A stretch of DNA of 64,000 nucleotides from NCBI RefSeq assembly GCF_009766005.1, contig NZ_LMUK01000038.1, positions 220,821 to 284,820 of the forward strand. Reading direction: 5' to 3'. Shown one piece after another: positions 50,048 through 59,100 of the stretch (position 1 is the first letter of the stretch; each line of letters starts with the position of its first letter). The position numbers and the translations under genes are program-made. The stretch comes from Bradyrhizobium sp. S69 (lineage in GTDB: Bacteria > Pseudomonadota > Alphaproteobacteria > Rhizobiales > Xanthobacteraceae). The notes under the pieces are model-generated. The model searched no databases and was not told the origin of the DNA. It saw nothing but the letters and a program-made list of their open reading frames with translations.

Positions 50048-51124
50048 TTACTCGGCTTTTTGAGCGACTGACGAACTGGTGCTGGAGGCGACCGAAACCG
50101 GCGCGGCTTCGGCCGATCCGACGCTGGAAGTATCCGAGGCGGGGGGAAGACGCGGCGTTGCGACGCTGATCGCGATTTGGCCGCGGCCGATCACGACGCC
50201 CGAGACGGTGCGCTTGGATTGCAGATTGGTGACGTTGATCACGTCGCCCTCGGTGCCGTTCTCCATCGCCTTGCCGCGAATGGTGAGGTACAGACCGGAG
50301 GATTCGTAGATCAAGGTGACGTTGTCGTCGCGCTGCACGAGGTCCGGCTTGGCGAGATCGGCGACCCGCAAGGCCTGGCCGGCGCGAGCCTGTCGTCGCA
50401 TTTGCATCCCGACCGCGAGATTGCGCACGGCGGCGTCGCTTCCGACTTCGGTTTTCGTGCGCCGCTCGGTCATCACATCGGAGGATTTGAGGATATCGCC
50501 GTGCTGGACGTCGCGGGTCAGCACGGCCGCCTCCAAGGTCTCGATCACGGTGCCGGTGAAGCGCAGCCGGGTCGGCTTGGCATTGTTTTCGCTGCCGACC
50601 TCGAAGCTGACGTCGAAGCGGCCGTTGCGCGGCTCGTAGCGGGTCGCGACCGGCTGTATGGCGCCGCTAAAGGAGGCTTCGAGCTGGACCTCCTGAAGAT
50701 CGCGATCGAAGGTCAGCGAAAGGTTGACGGCCTCGCCAAGGCCGCCGCGATGTTCCAGCGCATGCGCCACCTGGGACTGAATGTCCTTGACCTCGATGGC
50801 GCGCGACAATCTCGTGACCGAGACCGCCTTGATGTCCTTGGTGTCGACGCCGATCACCTGATGGGCCTGCAGCGCGGTGAGCAGCTGCGTGGTCGGCAAC
50901 GAGCCGGTGGTGCCGAGGTCGGGGGCGCGATAGATCGCGATCTGCGCCGCCGTGCCGGCATTGTCGATCACGTCGCCGATCCGCACCACGTCGTCGGCGA
51001 CCGTGACATTGGCGCGAAGCACCGGCGCCGCGATCACGTCGTCGCTGCTCTGGGCGAACGCGGTCGCGGCGGTGGCCACGAGCAGCGCGGCCGCGAACAG
51101 AACCGAACGAACGATGATCATCAT
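50048..51124 (-). CDS. flgA: Flagellar P-ring assembly chaperone FlgA
   Basis: This 358-residue periplasmic chaperone for FlgI has a signal peptide (MMIIVRSVLFAAALLVATAATAFA) and the C-terminal SAF/FlgA region (AVLTRDVQHGDILKSSDVMTERR, VGMQMRRQARAGQALRVADL, RDDNVTLIYESSGLYLTIRGKAMENG). A Ser/Ala-rich tail follows. It lies 8 bp after flgG and is longer than enteric FlgA because of an N-terminal domain. Confidence 0.93.
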   Translation of the reverse strand: MMIIVRSVLFAAALLVATAATAFAQSSDDVIAAPVLRANVTVADDVVRIGDVIDNAGTAAQIAIYRAPDLGTTGSLPTTQLLTALQAHQVIGVDTKDIKAVSVTRLSRAIEVKDIQSQVAHALEHRGGLGEAVNLSLTFDRDLQEVQLEASFSGAIQPVATRYEPRNGRFDVSFEVGSENNAKPTRLRFTGTVIETLEAAVLTRDVQHGDILKSSDVMTERRTKTEVGSDAAVRNLAVGMQMRRQARAGQALRVADLAKPDLVQRDDNVTLIYESSGLYLTIRGKAMENGTEGDVINVTNLQSKRTVSGVVIGRGQIAISVATPRLPPASDTSSVGSAEAAPVSVASSTSSSVAQKAE

Positions 51125-51132
51125 CAGCTCCC

Positions 51133-51921
51133 TTACCGGAACAGCCCGGAGGTGGTTTGCAGCATCTGGTCGGCGGCGCTGATCACCTTGGCGTTCATTT
51201 CATAGGCGCGCTGCGCGGCGATCATGTTGGACATCTCGGAAACCACGTCGACGTTGGACTGTTCGAGGCTTCCCTGGGTGATGCTGCCGTAGCCTTCGGC
51301 GTTGGCGAGGCCGTCCTGCGGCGGGCCCGACGAGGGCGTGTCCTGGAATAAGTTGTTACCGACCGGCAGCAGCCCGGCCTTGTTGATGAAGCGGGTGAGG
51401 CTGATCTGGCCGATGATGGTCGACGTCGTGGTGTTCGGCAGTGTCACCGACACCTGGCCCTGCGAGTTCACCGTCAGGCCGGAAGAGTTCTGCGGGATCG
51501 TGATCGCCGGCTGCACCAGATTGCCCTGGGCGTTGACGATGCGGCCCAGATTGTCCATCTGGAAGGTGCCGTCCCTGGTGTATTGAAAGGTGCCGTCCGG
51601 CATCTGGATCTTGAAGAAGCCTTCGCCGGTGATGGCGACATCGAGATCGTTGCCGGTTTGCGACAGCGTTCCCTGCGTCATCGCCCGCGGCGTTCCGACG
51701 GTCTTCACGCCGCCGCCGACATCGATGCCGATCGGCAGGATGGTGCCCTGGTCGGAAGATTGCGCGCCGACACGGCGGATGTGCTCGTAGATCAGGTCCT
51801 GGAACGCGGCGGTCTGTTTCTTGTAGCCGGTGGTCTGCAGGTTCGCGATGTTGTTGGCGATGACGTTGACGCTGAGTTCCTGGGCCGCCATTCCGGTCGC
51901 GGCAGTGTTGAGCGCTTGCAT
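51133..51921 (-). CDS. flgG: Distal rod protein FlgG
   Basis: This 262-residue protein has the rod/hook N-terminal motif MQALNTAATGMAAQELSVNVIANNIANLQTTGYKK, the FlgG-specific QGTLSQTGNDLDVAITGEGFFKIQ, and the C-terminal motif EGYGSITQGSLEQSNVDVVSEMSNMIAAQRAYEMNAKVISAADQMLQTTSGLFR. Length and motifs are standard. Confidence 0.97.
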   Translation of the reverse strand: MQALNTAATGMAAQELSVNVIANNIANLQTTGYKKQTAAFQDLIYEHIRRVGAQSSDQGTILPIGIDVGGGVKTVGTPRAMTQGTLSQTGNDLDVAITGEGFFKIQMPDGTFQYTRDGTFQMDNLGRIVNAQGNLVQPAITIPQNSSGLTVNSQGQVSVTLPNTTTSTIIGQISLTRFINKAGLLPVGNNLFQDTPSSGPPQDGLANAEGYGSITQGSLEQSNVDVVSEMSNMIAAQRAYEMNAKVISAADQMLQTTSGLFR

Positions 51922-51942
51922 GGGTTATCTCCGAAAATGGTC

Positions 51943-52707
51943 TTAAGCCGGAACGTCGGCGAGCTTCTCGATCGCAGTTTTGTGCAGGTCGCTTTCCTGT
52001 TGCAGCAGGGTCGCGATTTGGGTGTAGGTCCGCGTCACCTGGATCATGCGGCTCATCTCCGCTACCGAGCTGACATTGGATTTTTCCAGGTAGCCCTGCT
52101 GCAGCTGCGACTTGGTGTCGGGCTGCGCTGCGCCACCTTCACCGGCGGAATAGAGGTTGGAGCCTTCCTTCAAGAGCTTCTGCGCATCCGCAAAGCTGAC
52201 GAGGCGAAGCTTGCCGCGTTGCGCATCGGTCCGGCCGGTGCCCTCCACCACGGTGATGGTGCCGTCGGGTGAAACGTTGACGTCATGATCGGCCGGCTGA
52301 AACACGATCGGTCCGGCGGTGCCCTGCACCGTATCGCCGGCCGCCGTCACCAGCTGGCCCAGATTGTTCATATGCAGGCCGCCATCGCGGGTGTAGCGCT
52401 CGCCACCGGCGGTCTGCACCACCAGGAAGGCGTTGCCGGAAATGGCGACGTCGAGCGGGTTGCCGGTTTGCTCGGTTGGGCCTTGCGAGAAGTCGCGGTA
52501 GGTGCCGCGATCCTGCACATAGCTGAGGCGGCGATCGCGACCGACGAATCTGTCTTCGTGGGCGCCCGGCATCAGATATTCCTCGAACAAGGAGGAGTCG
52601 GACTTGAAGCCTGCCGTGTTGACGTTGGCGATGTTGTTGGCGACGACGTCGAGCTGTCGCTCCAGCGTCGTTTGCCGCGAAAGTCCGATGAGAAGCGTAT
52701 TCTCCAT
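51943..52707 (-). CDS. flgF: Proximal rod protein FlgF
   Basis: This 254-residue rod protein starts at 52707 (MENTLLIGLSRQTTLERQLDVVANNIANVNTAGFK) with GGGGAGAA upstream; the upstream Met at 52758 is outside the family alignment. The middle QGPTEQTGNPLDVAISGNAFLVVQT and C-terminal QGYLEKSNVSSVAEMSRMIQVTRTYTQIATLLQQ are typical of FlgF. It is the first gene of the operon, about 108 bp after a sigma-54-like promoter. Confidence 0.95.
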   Translation of the reverse strand: MENTLLIGLSRQTTLERQLDVVANNIANVNTAGFKSDSSLFEEYLMPGAHEDRFVGRDRRLSYVQDRGTYRDFSQGPTEQTGNPLDVAISGNAFLVVQTAGGERYTRDGGLHMNNLGQLVTAAGDTVQGTAGPIVFQPADHDVNVSPDGTITVVEGTGRTDAQRGKLRLVSFADAQKLLKEGSNLYSAGEGGAAQPDTKSQLQQGYLEKSNVSSVAEMSRMIQVTRTYTQIATLLQQESDLHKTAIEKLADVPA

Positions 52708-52814
52708 CGATGGTTCTCCCCTTGAGTGATCCGCTGCCTCAGCCCTCCCAGGCCGCATCGGCGGATGCTGCGAACCCTTGGCTCTCCCAAGCCGCCGGTT
52801 CGCTTAACAACAGA

Positions 52815-52829
52815 GCGAAAGCCGTGCCA
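52815..52829 (-). promoter_or_regulatory. Sigma-54-like promoter of the flgF operon
   Basis: Read on the minus strand, TGGCACGGCTTTCGC has a perfect -24 element and a TCGC -12 element, with GG and GC 12 bp apart as at flgE. It lies about 108 bp upstream of flgF. Confidence 0.7.
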
Positions 52830-52958
52830 GTTTGGAAAGTGTCTATTTCACAACGGCTTAGATGTTTTGCGGGGGGTGCCAACGGGCGGCAATAAGGTCT
52901 TGTTGACCATGTTTGCCCGGCAACTTTTTCCTACCTGCCGGTCAAACGAAAGGTTCCG

Positions 52959-52973
52959 TTAACCATTATTACC
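52959..52973. promoter_or_regulatory. Weak CtrA-like site in the flgF-fliL divergent gap
   Basis: TTAA-CCATTAT-TACC carries one good half-site (TTAACCAT) and one poor one. It lies 102 bp upstream of fliL in the 367-bp gap 52708-53074, which otherwise has the flgF sigma-54 element and no gene. Confidence 0.4.
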
Positions 52974-53074
52974 TTAGCGTCCGTATCTAGAGAGCGCATG
53001 TGCGCTGGCGGCATTGTATCGCGTTTTAAAGCCTGTCCGGCGGCATTGAATTCACGGCGACACCGGGCGGGGCA

Positions 53075-53566
53075 ATGGCGGACAGCGACAAGGCAGACGA
53101 CGGCGCGGCGGAAGCCGCGGGCGCCGCGCCCAAAGGCAAGCTCAAGCTGATCATCGCAGGCGTCGGCCTGCTCGCCATCCTCGGCGGCGGCGCCGGCTGG
53201 TTCTTTTTCTTCCGTCATCACGGCGAAGAGGTGCACGCCGAAGCGCCTCCCGCCAAACCGCCATCCTTCGTCGATGTGCCGGACCTGATGGTCAACCTGG
53301 CGGGCTTGCCGGGTGAGCGCGTGCAATACCTAAAAGTGAAGGTCACCCTCGAGGTCAAGGAAGAGAAGCAGGTCGAGGCGATCAAGCCGACGCTGCCGCG
53401 CGTCACCGATATTTTCCAGACCTATATGCGCGAGCTGCGGCCGGCCGATCTGAACGGCTCCGCCGGGCTGTTTCGCCTGAAGGAGGAATTGACCCGGCGG
53501 GTTAACGCGGCGCTCGCGCCCAACGAAGTCAGCGCTGTGCTGTTCAAGGAAATCGTCGTTCAATGA
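53075..53566 (+). CDS. fliL: Flagellar basal body-associated protein FliL
   Basis: This 163-residue single-pass protein has a cytoplasmic Ala-rich start, a TM helix (about 24-44, KLIIAGVGLLAILGGGAGWFFF) and a periplasmic FliL domain (VDVPDLMVNLAGLPGERVQYLKVKVTLEVKEEKQVEAIKPTLPRVTDIFQTYMREL). It supports stator function. It begins the fliL-fliM-DUF6468-motE operon. Confidence 0.95.
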   Translation: MADSDKADDGAAEAAGAAPKGKLKLIIAGVGLLAILGGGAGWFFFFRHHGEEVHAEAPPAKPPSFVDVPDLMVNLAGLPGERVQYLKVKVTLEVKEEKQVEAIKPTLPRVTDIFQTYMRELRPADLNGSAGLFRLKEELTRRVNAALAPNEVSAVLFKEIVVQ

Positions 53567-53583
53567 CGAGACGGATTTAGGTC

Positions 53584-54786
53584 ATGGCGGGCAACGATCA
53601 AGTCGACCAGGATGCCATCGCAGCGCAATGGGAAGCCTCGCTGGATTCGGAGGATCCGACGGCGGCCGCTGAAGCGGCTGCCGCCAACGAACTCTCCGGC
53701 ACGATGGCGCTGCAATGGGCGGCCATGGTCGAGGACGGCGGCCGCGAGTTCGGCGGCGGCAAGAACGGCGGCGAGCGCGTTCTGTCGCAGGAAGAAATCG
53801 ACAATTTGCTCGGCTTTAATGTCGGCGACGTCAATGTCGACGAAAATTCCGGCATTCGCGCCATCATCGATTCGGCGATGGTGTCCTACGAGCGTCTGCC
53901 GATGCTCGAAATCGTGTTCGACCGGCTGGTGCGGTTGATGACGACGTCGTTGCGCAACTTCACCTCGGATAACGTCGAAGTCTCGCTCGATCGCATTACC
54001 TCGGTGCGGTTCGGCGATTATATGAATTCGATCCCGCTGCCGGCCGTGCTCAGCGTGTTCAAGGCCGAGGAGTGGGAAAATTTCGGTCTGGCGACGGTCG
54101 ATTCCAGCCTGATCTATTCGATGATCGATGTGCTGCTCGGCGGCCGCCGTGGCCAGACTTCCTTACGCATCGAAGGTCGTCCGTATACTACCATCGAAAC
54201 CAATCTCGTGAAGCGGCTGGTTGAAGTAGTGCTGGCCGACGCCGAGCAGGCGTTCCGGCCGCTGTCGCCGGTGACCTTCACCATCGATCGCCTGGAAACC
54301 AATCCGCGCTTCGCCGCGATCAGCCGGCCCGCCAACGCCGCCATCCTGGTGCGGCTGCATATCGACATGGAAGACCGCGGCGGCAATATCGAGTTGCTGC
54401 TGCCTTACGCGACCATCGAGCCGATCCGCCCCGTGCTGCTGCAAATGTTCATGGGTGAAAAGTTTGGGCGTGATCCGATCTGGGAAGGCCATTTTGCCAC
54501 CGAAGTCGCGCAAGCTCAGATTTCGGTCGATGCCGTGCTCTATGAAGCCGACATTCCGCTCAAGCAGCTGATGAAGCTGAAAGTCGGCGATACCCTGCCG
54601 CTGGAAATGCGCGCTGACGCGCTGGTGGAGGTGCGCTGCGGCAACGTCACCTTGACCGAGGGGCGGATGGGCCGGGTCGGCGACCGCGTCGCCATTCGCG
54701 TCACCAAGCAACTGCGCAAGCCCAACACCACCTTCGCGATGTTCGAGAAGGCCGATGAGCAAAACAAGGCACTGGAGGCCCAATGA
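53584..54786 (+). CDS. fliM: Flagellar motor switch protein FliM
   Basis: This 400-residue C-ring protein has the motif LSQEEIDNLLGF at about 68-79, followed by the FliM central domain (PMLEIVFDRLVRLMTTSLRNFTSDNVEV ... MIDVLLGGRR) and the C-terminal FliN-like domain (LKVGDTLPLEMRADALVEVRCGNVTLTEGRMGRVGDRVAIRV). The N-terminus has about 60 extra residues before LSQEEID and lacks the usual leading EIDNLL position; the CheY-binding peptide is not obvious. The stop overlaps the next start (ATGA). Confidence 0.95.
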   Translation: MAGNDQVDQDAIAAQWEASLDSEDPTAAAEAAAANELSGTMALQWAAMVEDGGREFGGGKNGGERVLSQEEIDNLLGFNVGDVNVDENSGIRAIIDSAMVSYERLPMLEIVFDRLVRLMTTSLRNFTSDNVEVSLDRITSVRFGDYMNSIPLPAVLSVFKAEEWENFGLATVDSSLIYSMIDVLLGGRRGQTSLRIEGRPYTTIETNLVKRLVEVVLADAEQAFRPLSPVTFTIDRLETNPRFAAISRPANAAILVRLHIDMEDRGGNIELLLPYATIEPIRPVLLQMFMGEKFGRDPIWEGHFATEVAQAQISVDAVLYEADIPLKQLMKLKVGDTLPLEMRADALVEVRCGNVTLTEGRMGRVGDRVAIRVTKQLRKPNTTFAMFEKADEQNKALEAQ

Positions 54787-55268
54787 GTCACTCATTAGGA
54801 ATTGCAATCGAGAGCCTGGTCGCATTGTTGCTGGTGGTCACGATAGGCTATTGCATGCTGTTGAATGCGCGGTTGAAACGCCTGAAGGCCGACGAGAATT
54901 CGCTGAAGGCGACCATCGCCGAGCTGATCACCGCGACCGAAATCGCCGAGCGCGCCATCGGCGGGCTCAAGCACACGGTGCGCGACGTCAACGAGAATCT
55001 CGGCAGCCAGTTGACCGCCGCGAGCCAGATGTCGCAGCAACTGAAGAAGCAACTCGCCGAAGGTGACAACGTCGTTCGCAGGCTGTCCAAGATCGCGAGC
55101 GCCGCGCGGCCGTCGTCCGAGGCAGCTCCGGCCGCGGTTGCGCAGGCCGCGGCGCCGCAAGCCGCCGTTCTCCAAGTTGCTGTCCCGCAAATATCGAGCG
55201 CCAAGGCGATCGCCCAGGCCGCCCAGGCGTTTTCCGAACGCAGAAGGTCCAATGGCCTCGCCGCATGA
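54783..55268 (+). CDS. DUF6468 flagellar-cluster membrane protein
   Basis: This 161-residue protein has an N-terminal TM helix (LGIAIESLVALLLVVTIGYCMLLNARLKRLK), a coiled-coil (ENSLKATIAELITATEIAERAIGGLKHTVRDVNENLGSQL) and an Ala/Val/Pro-rich tail. It fits DUF6468, a family found only beside fliM and motE in alphaproteobacteria. It overlaps fliM by 4 bp and motE by 4 bp. The function is unknown, presumably motor or stator related. Confidence 0.85.
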   Translation: MSHSLGIAIESLVALLLVVTIGYCMLLNARLKRLKADENSLKATIAELITATEIAERAIGGLKHTVRDVNENLGSQLTAASQMSQQLKKQLAEGDNVVRRLSKIASAARPSSEAAPAAVAQAAAPQAAVLQVAVPQISSAKAIAQAAQAFSERRRSNGLAA

Positions 55269-56068
55269 AAGCCTTTCGTGACATTCGCGTTATGCCGGTC
55301 GTCGTGGTTGCGATTTTCGGCTTTGCGGTCCTGAAGATCGCGGGCCTCGTGATCGACGGCGGCTATGTGTTCGATTACGACCCGCAGCCGACCCAGAAAT
55401 CCTGGGCGCAGGACAGCTTCAATTTTCCGACCGGCAGAACTGTTGCGGGCAGCAAGGTCGATCCCGGCGGCGGCGACATTACCGGTTCGGTCGACGAGAA
55501 AAAGGAAGAGAAGAAAGAAGAGCCGCCGAAGCCGGAGGCGCCCGCGGTCGAGCCATCCAAGCCGCAGGGATCGGTTACGTTGCCCCCCGAGGGCCAGGCG
55601 CCGGTATCGGCTTCGGAGCGCGCGGTGCTGGAGCGGCTGCAATCGCGGCGGCAGGAACTGGAAGCGCGGGCGCGCGAGATCGATATTCGCGAGAGCCTGC
55701 TCAAGGCCGCCGAAAAGAAAGTTGAATCGCGCGTCGAGGAATTGAAGGGCGTCGAGTCCAGGATTTCCACCGCGACCGACCAGAAGGCCGAGGCCGATGC
55801 CGCGCGCTTCAAGGGCATCATCACGATGTATGAGAGCATGAAGCCAAAGGACGCCGCCAAGGTGTTCGACCGACTCGAGATGAGCGTGCTCTACCAGATC
55901 GCCTCGCAGATCGCGCCACGGAAGATGTCCGATATTCTCGGCCTGATGCAGCCGGAGGCGGCCGAGCGCCTGACCACTGAAATGGCGCACCGCGCCGGAT
56001 CGGACCAATCCGCCGCCGCCGAGCTGCCCAAGATCGAAGGCAAGATGCTGCCGCAAAAGACCAATTAG
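55265..56068 (+). CDS. MotE family protein (flagellar motor/MotC chaperone)
   Basis: This 267-residue protein has a TM anchor (VMPVVVVAIFGFAVLKIAGLVIDGG), a charged Lys/Glu/Pro-rich linker, a coiled coil (ERAVLERLQSRRQELEARAREIDIRESLLKAAEKKVESRVEEL) and a C-terminal domain FKGIITMYESMKPKDAAKVFDRLEMSVLYQIASQIAPRKMSDILGLMQPEAAERLTTEM. That domain is shared by MotE and FliG-N/MgtE-N. In Sinorhizobium MotE folds and stabilises the periplasmic MotC. Translationally coupled to DUF6468. Confidence 0.9.
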   Translation: MKAFRDIRVMPVVVVAIFGFAVLKIAGLVIDGGYVFDYDPQPTQKSWAQDSFNFPTGRTVAGSKVDPGGGDITGSVDEKKEEKKEEPPKPEAPAVEPSKPQGSVTLPPEGQAPVSASERAVLERLQSRRQELEARAREIDIRESLLKAAEKKVESRVEELKGVESRISTATDQKAEADAARFKGIITMYESMKPKDAAKVFDRLEMSVLYQIASQIAPRKMSDILGLMQPEAAERLTTEMAHRAGSDQSAAAELPKIEGKMLPQKTN

Positions 56069-56077
56069 CCGGGATAA

Positions 56078-56092
56078 TTAACAAGTCCTTAA
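56078..56092. promoter_or_regulatory. Perfect CtrA box upstream of the AMIN/TPR gene
   Basis: TTAA-CAAGTCC-TTAA is an exact TTAA-N7-TTAA site. It lies directly after the motE stop and 93 bp before the start at 56185. Confidence 0.7.
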
Positions 56093-56184
56093 ATCGCCAA
56101 TTCTAGATTCACATGCGCGGGCGAGGGCGTTCCGCGGCCGATCAAGTCGGCGAACCGAGAGATTCCCAAGGGAATACCAAGTCA

Positions 56185-59100
56185 ATGGCGCGAACGGCTG
56201 CCGCTGGATTTTGGTCGCTCGTCCGCGCCTCGGCGCGGACCGCCTCGCGCTGGCCGGGCGTACGATCCTTGCGATCCTGGCCATCCTTGTTCACGGCCAT
56301 CCTGATCCTGATCGGATCGACGTGTCCCGGCTTTTGCGAGAGCGATCCGGTCAAGGGCGAAGCCACCTTGTCGGCCGCCGGCGGTTACGCCCGGCTGGTG
56401 CTGAAGCTTGCCGACGATGTCGATTCCGAGGTGACCACGGCCGGCAACATCATCGTGATCCAGTTCAAGCATCCGGTCGATATTCCGGTCGAGGCCATCG
56501 CGGATGCGGTGCCGGATTACGTCTCTTCGGCGCGGCGCGATCCCGACGGCACCGCGATCCGGCTGTCGCTGTCGCGCCGGGTGACGGTCAACACGATGTC
56601 GGCCGGCGAGCGGATCTTCGTCGATCTGTTGCCGGATAACTGGGTCGGCGCGCCACCGAGCCTGCCGTCCGACGTGATCCGCGAACTGTCCGAGCGGGCG
56701 CGCGCCGCCGAGCGCGCCTTGCGCGTGCAGCGCGCCACCGATGCGGCAAAGAAGCGGCCGCCGATCCGCGTTCGCGCGTCGGTGCAGCCGACCTTCGTGC
56801 GCTTCGTGTTTGAAATGCCCGACGGCGTCACGGTGTCGTCGGTGTTGAACGACCAGAAGCTCACGCTGTTCTTCAACGCGGTGCTCAACTTCGACCTGGC
56901 GGACGCCAAGGTGGCGGCGCCGGCCAATATCGCATCGATCAGCCAGAAGATATCGGGTGAATCCTCCGCGGTGGAAGTCGCACTGATCGGCGATGTCGAT
57001 GTCCACTCGTTCCGCGAGGATCGAAACTACATTATCGACGTGGCGTTCCAGTCGGCCGAAAAGCCGCAGACGTTGCTGCCGGCCGCGGCAGTAGTGCCGC
57101 CGGCAGCTCCCGCGTTGGCGGTGCTCGCACCGGCCGCCGCCGCACCTGCGCCAACGGCACCGGTGGCCGCCGCACCGGCGCCAGCCGCGCCGATCGCCGC
57201 CGCGTCGCCTCCTGCACCTGCCTCGCCAGCATCTGCGCCGCCCGCGTCCGAGAAGCCGTCCGACAAAACGCCGCTGCCACCGCAAGCAAGCGAGAAGGCG
57301 CCCGCGAACCCGGACAAGCCCGCCAAAGAGGCCAGCGTCGAGGCCAAGCCCGAAATCAAACCGGAGATCGCGGCGAACGCACCTGCCGCGCAGGAAACGC
57401 CGCGCGCCGCGCCGCCGGCAAACGCGATGCCGCCGCTCGAGGCCCCGAAAGCCAGCGCCGCGGCAGCGCCTGCGGCGGCGGCAGCGCCCGTGGCTGAAAC
57501 CGTGCCCGGCGACAACGCGGCTTCCGTCAGCGCGTTGCGCGACAGCGAAGGCCTGCACGTAACGTTTTCCTTTGCCACGATCACGCCGGCCGCATTGTTT
57601 CGCCGCGCCGATACGGTGTGGCTGATATTCGACACCACCAAGCCGATCGATCTCGCGCCGTTCAAAAACAATGGCGGCGCCATCATCGCCGAGTTGAAGC
57701 TGCTGCCGCTGCAAAACGGCCAGGCGATCCGGATCCGGCTCAACCGTCCCCAGATGCCTTCGCTGGTCGGCGATATCAAGGGCGGCAACGCCAACTGGAC
57801 GCTCACCTTCTCCGATACGATGCAGACGCCGACGCAGCCGCTCGCGGCGACCAGGAACATCACCGATCCCGCGCTTGCCAATGTCACGGTGGCGTTGGCC
57901 AAACCCGGACGCCTGCACCGCGTGGTCGATCCGGAGGCGGGCGATACGCTGCTGGTGGTGACGGCGCCGCCACCGGTTCGGGGCTTCATCAAGCGACAGG
58001 ACTTTGTCGAGATGTCGCTGCTGGAATCGATTCATGGCGTCGCGGTCCGTCCGAACTCCGATGACGTCACCGCCGAGATCGCGCCCGACAAAATCACGAT
58101 CGGCCGGCCCGGCGGTCTGACGCTGTCGTCGGTGCATGCCGCAACCGAGCGTGCGCCGACGGTGCCGAAGGCGATTTTCGACGTCGCCGACTGGGACAAC
58201 AACAAACAGGGCAATTTTGTCGCGGGCCAGGACGCGCGGCTCGAAGCGGCCGCAGCACTGGAGGCCGATCAACGACTGCCGGCGCGGATGGATCTGGCGC
58301 GTTTCTACATGGCGCGCGGGTTCTATCCGGAAGCCAAGGCCGTGCTCGATCTCGCGCTGGCTGACGCCAAGCCGGGCGCCGAGGATCCGGCCGCGCTGAT
58401 CGTGCATTCGGTCGCGAGCAGCCTGATGGGCCGTCCGGGGCGGGCGCTGAAGGACCTCGCCACCCCCGTGATCGGAAACAATTACGACTCGCAGCTGTGG
58501 AAGGCGCTGGCCTTTGGCCGGCAGGGCAAATGGGCGGAAGCGCGCGAGAAATTCAAGAACGTCGAATTTGCCATCAATTCGCTGCCGATCGATCTGCAGC
58601 GTATCGTGATTTCGGACGCGATGCGGGCTTCGCTCGAGGTCAAGGATTATTCCGGCGCCGACAAGCGCAGCAGCGATCTGGAAGTTGTCGGCGTCCCGCC
58701 CGAACTGAAACCCGCGGTTTCGGTGATGCGCGGCCGGCTCGCCGAAGCGCTCGGGCACGACAAGGATGCCTTGACCCAATACGCCATCGCGATCGGCTCT
58801 TCCGACCGGCAGGCCGCGACGGAAGCCAAATTATGCGAGATCGTGTTGCGGCAGAAGCGCAACGAAATCAGCCAGGCCGACGCGCTGCGTGAGCTTGAGA
58901 CGCTGGAAGTATTGTGGCGCGGCGACGCGCTCGAAGTGCGGGCGCTGGAAATGATGGCGCAGATCTATTCCGATACCGGACGCTACAATGAAGCGCTGGC
59001 GGCGTTCAGAACGGCGACCAGGCTCGATCCCAATTCGGAGATGTCGCGACAGGGGCAGGACGCCTCGTCGGCGTTGTTTGCGCAGATATTCCTGGGGTCG

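Noticed and set aside
56182..58779. 865-codon minus-strand open frame
   Set aside because: Antisense shadow of the AMIN/TPR gene; Arg/Gly/His-rich with no domain and no ribosome site.
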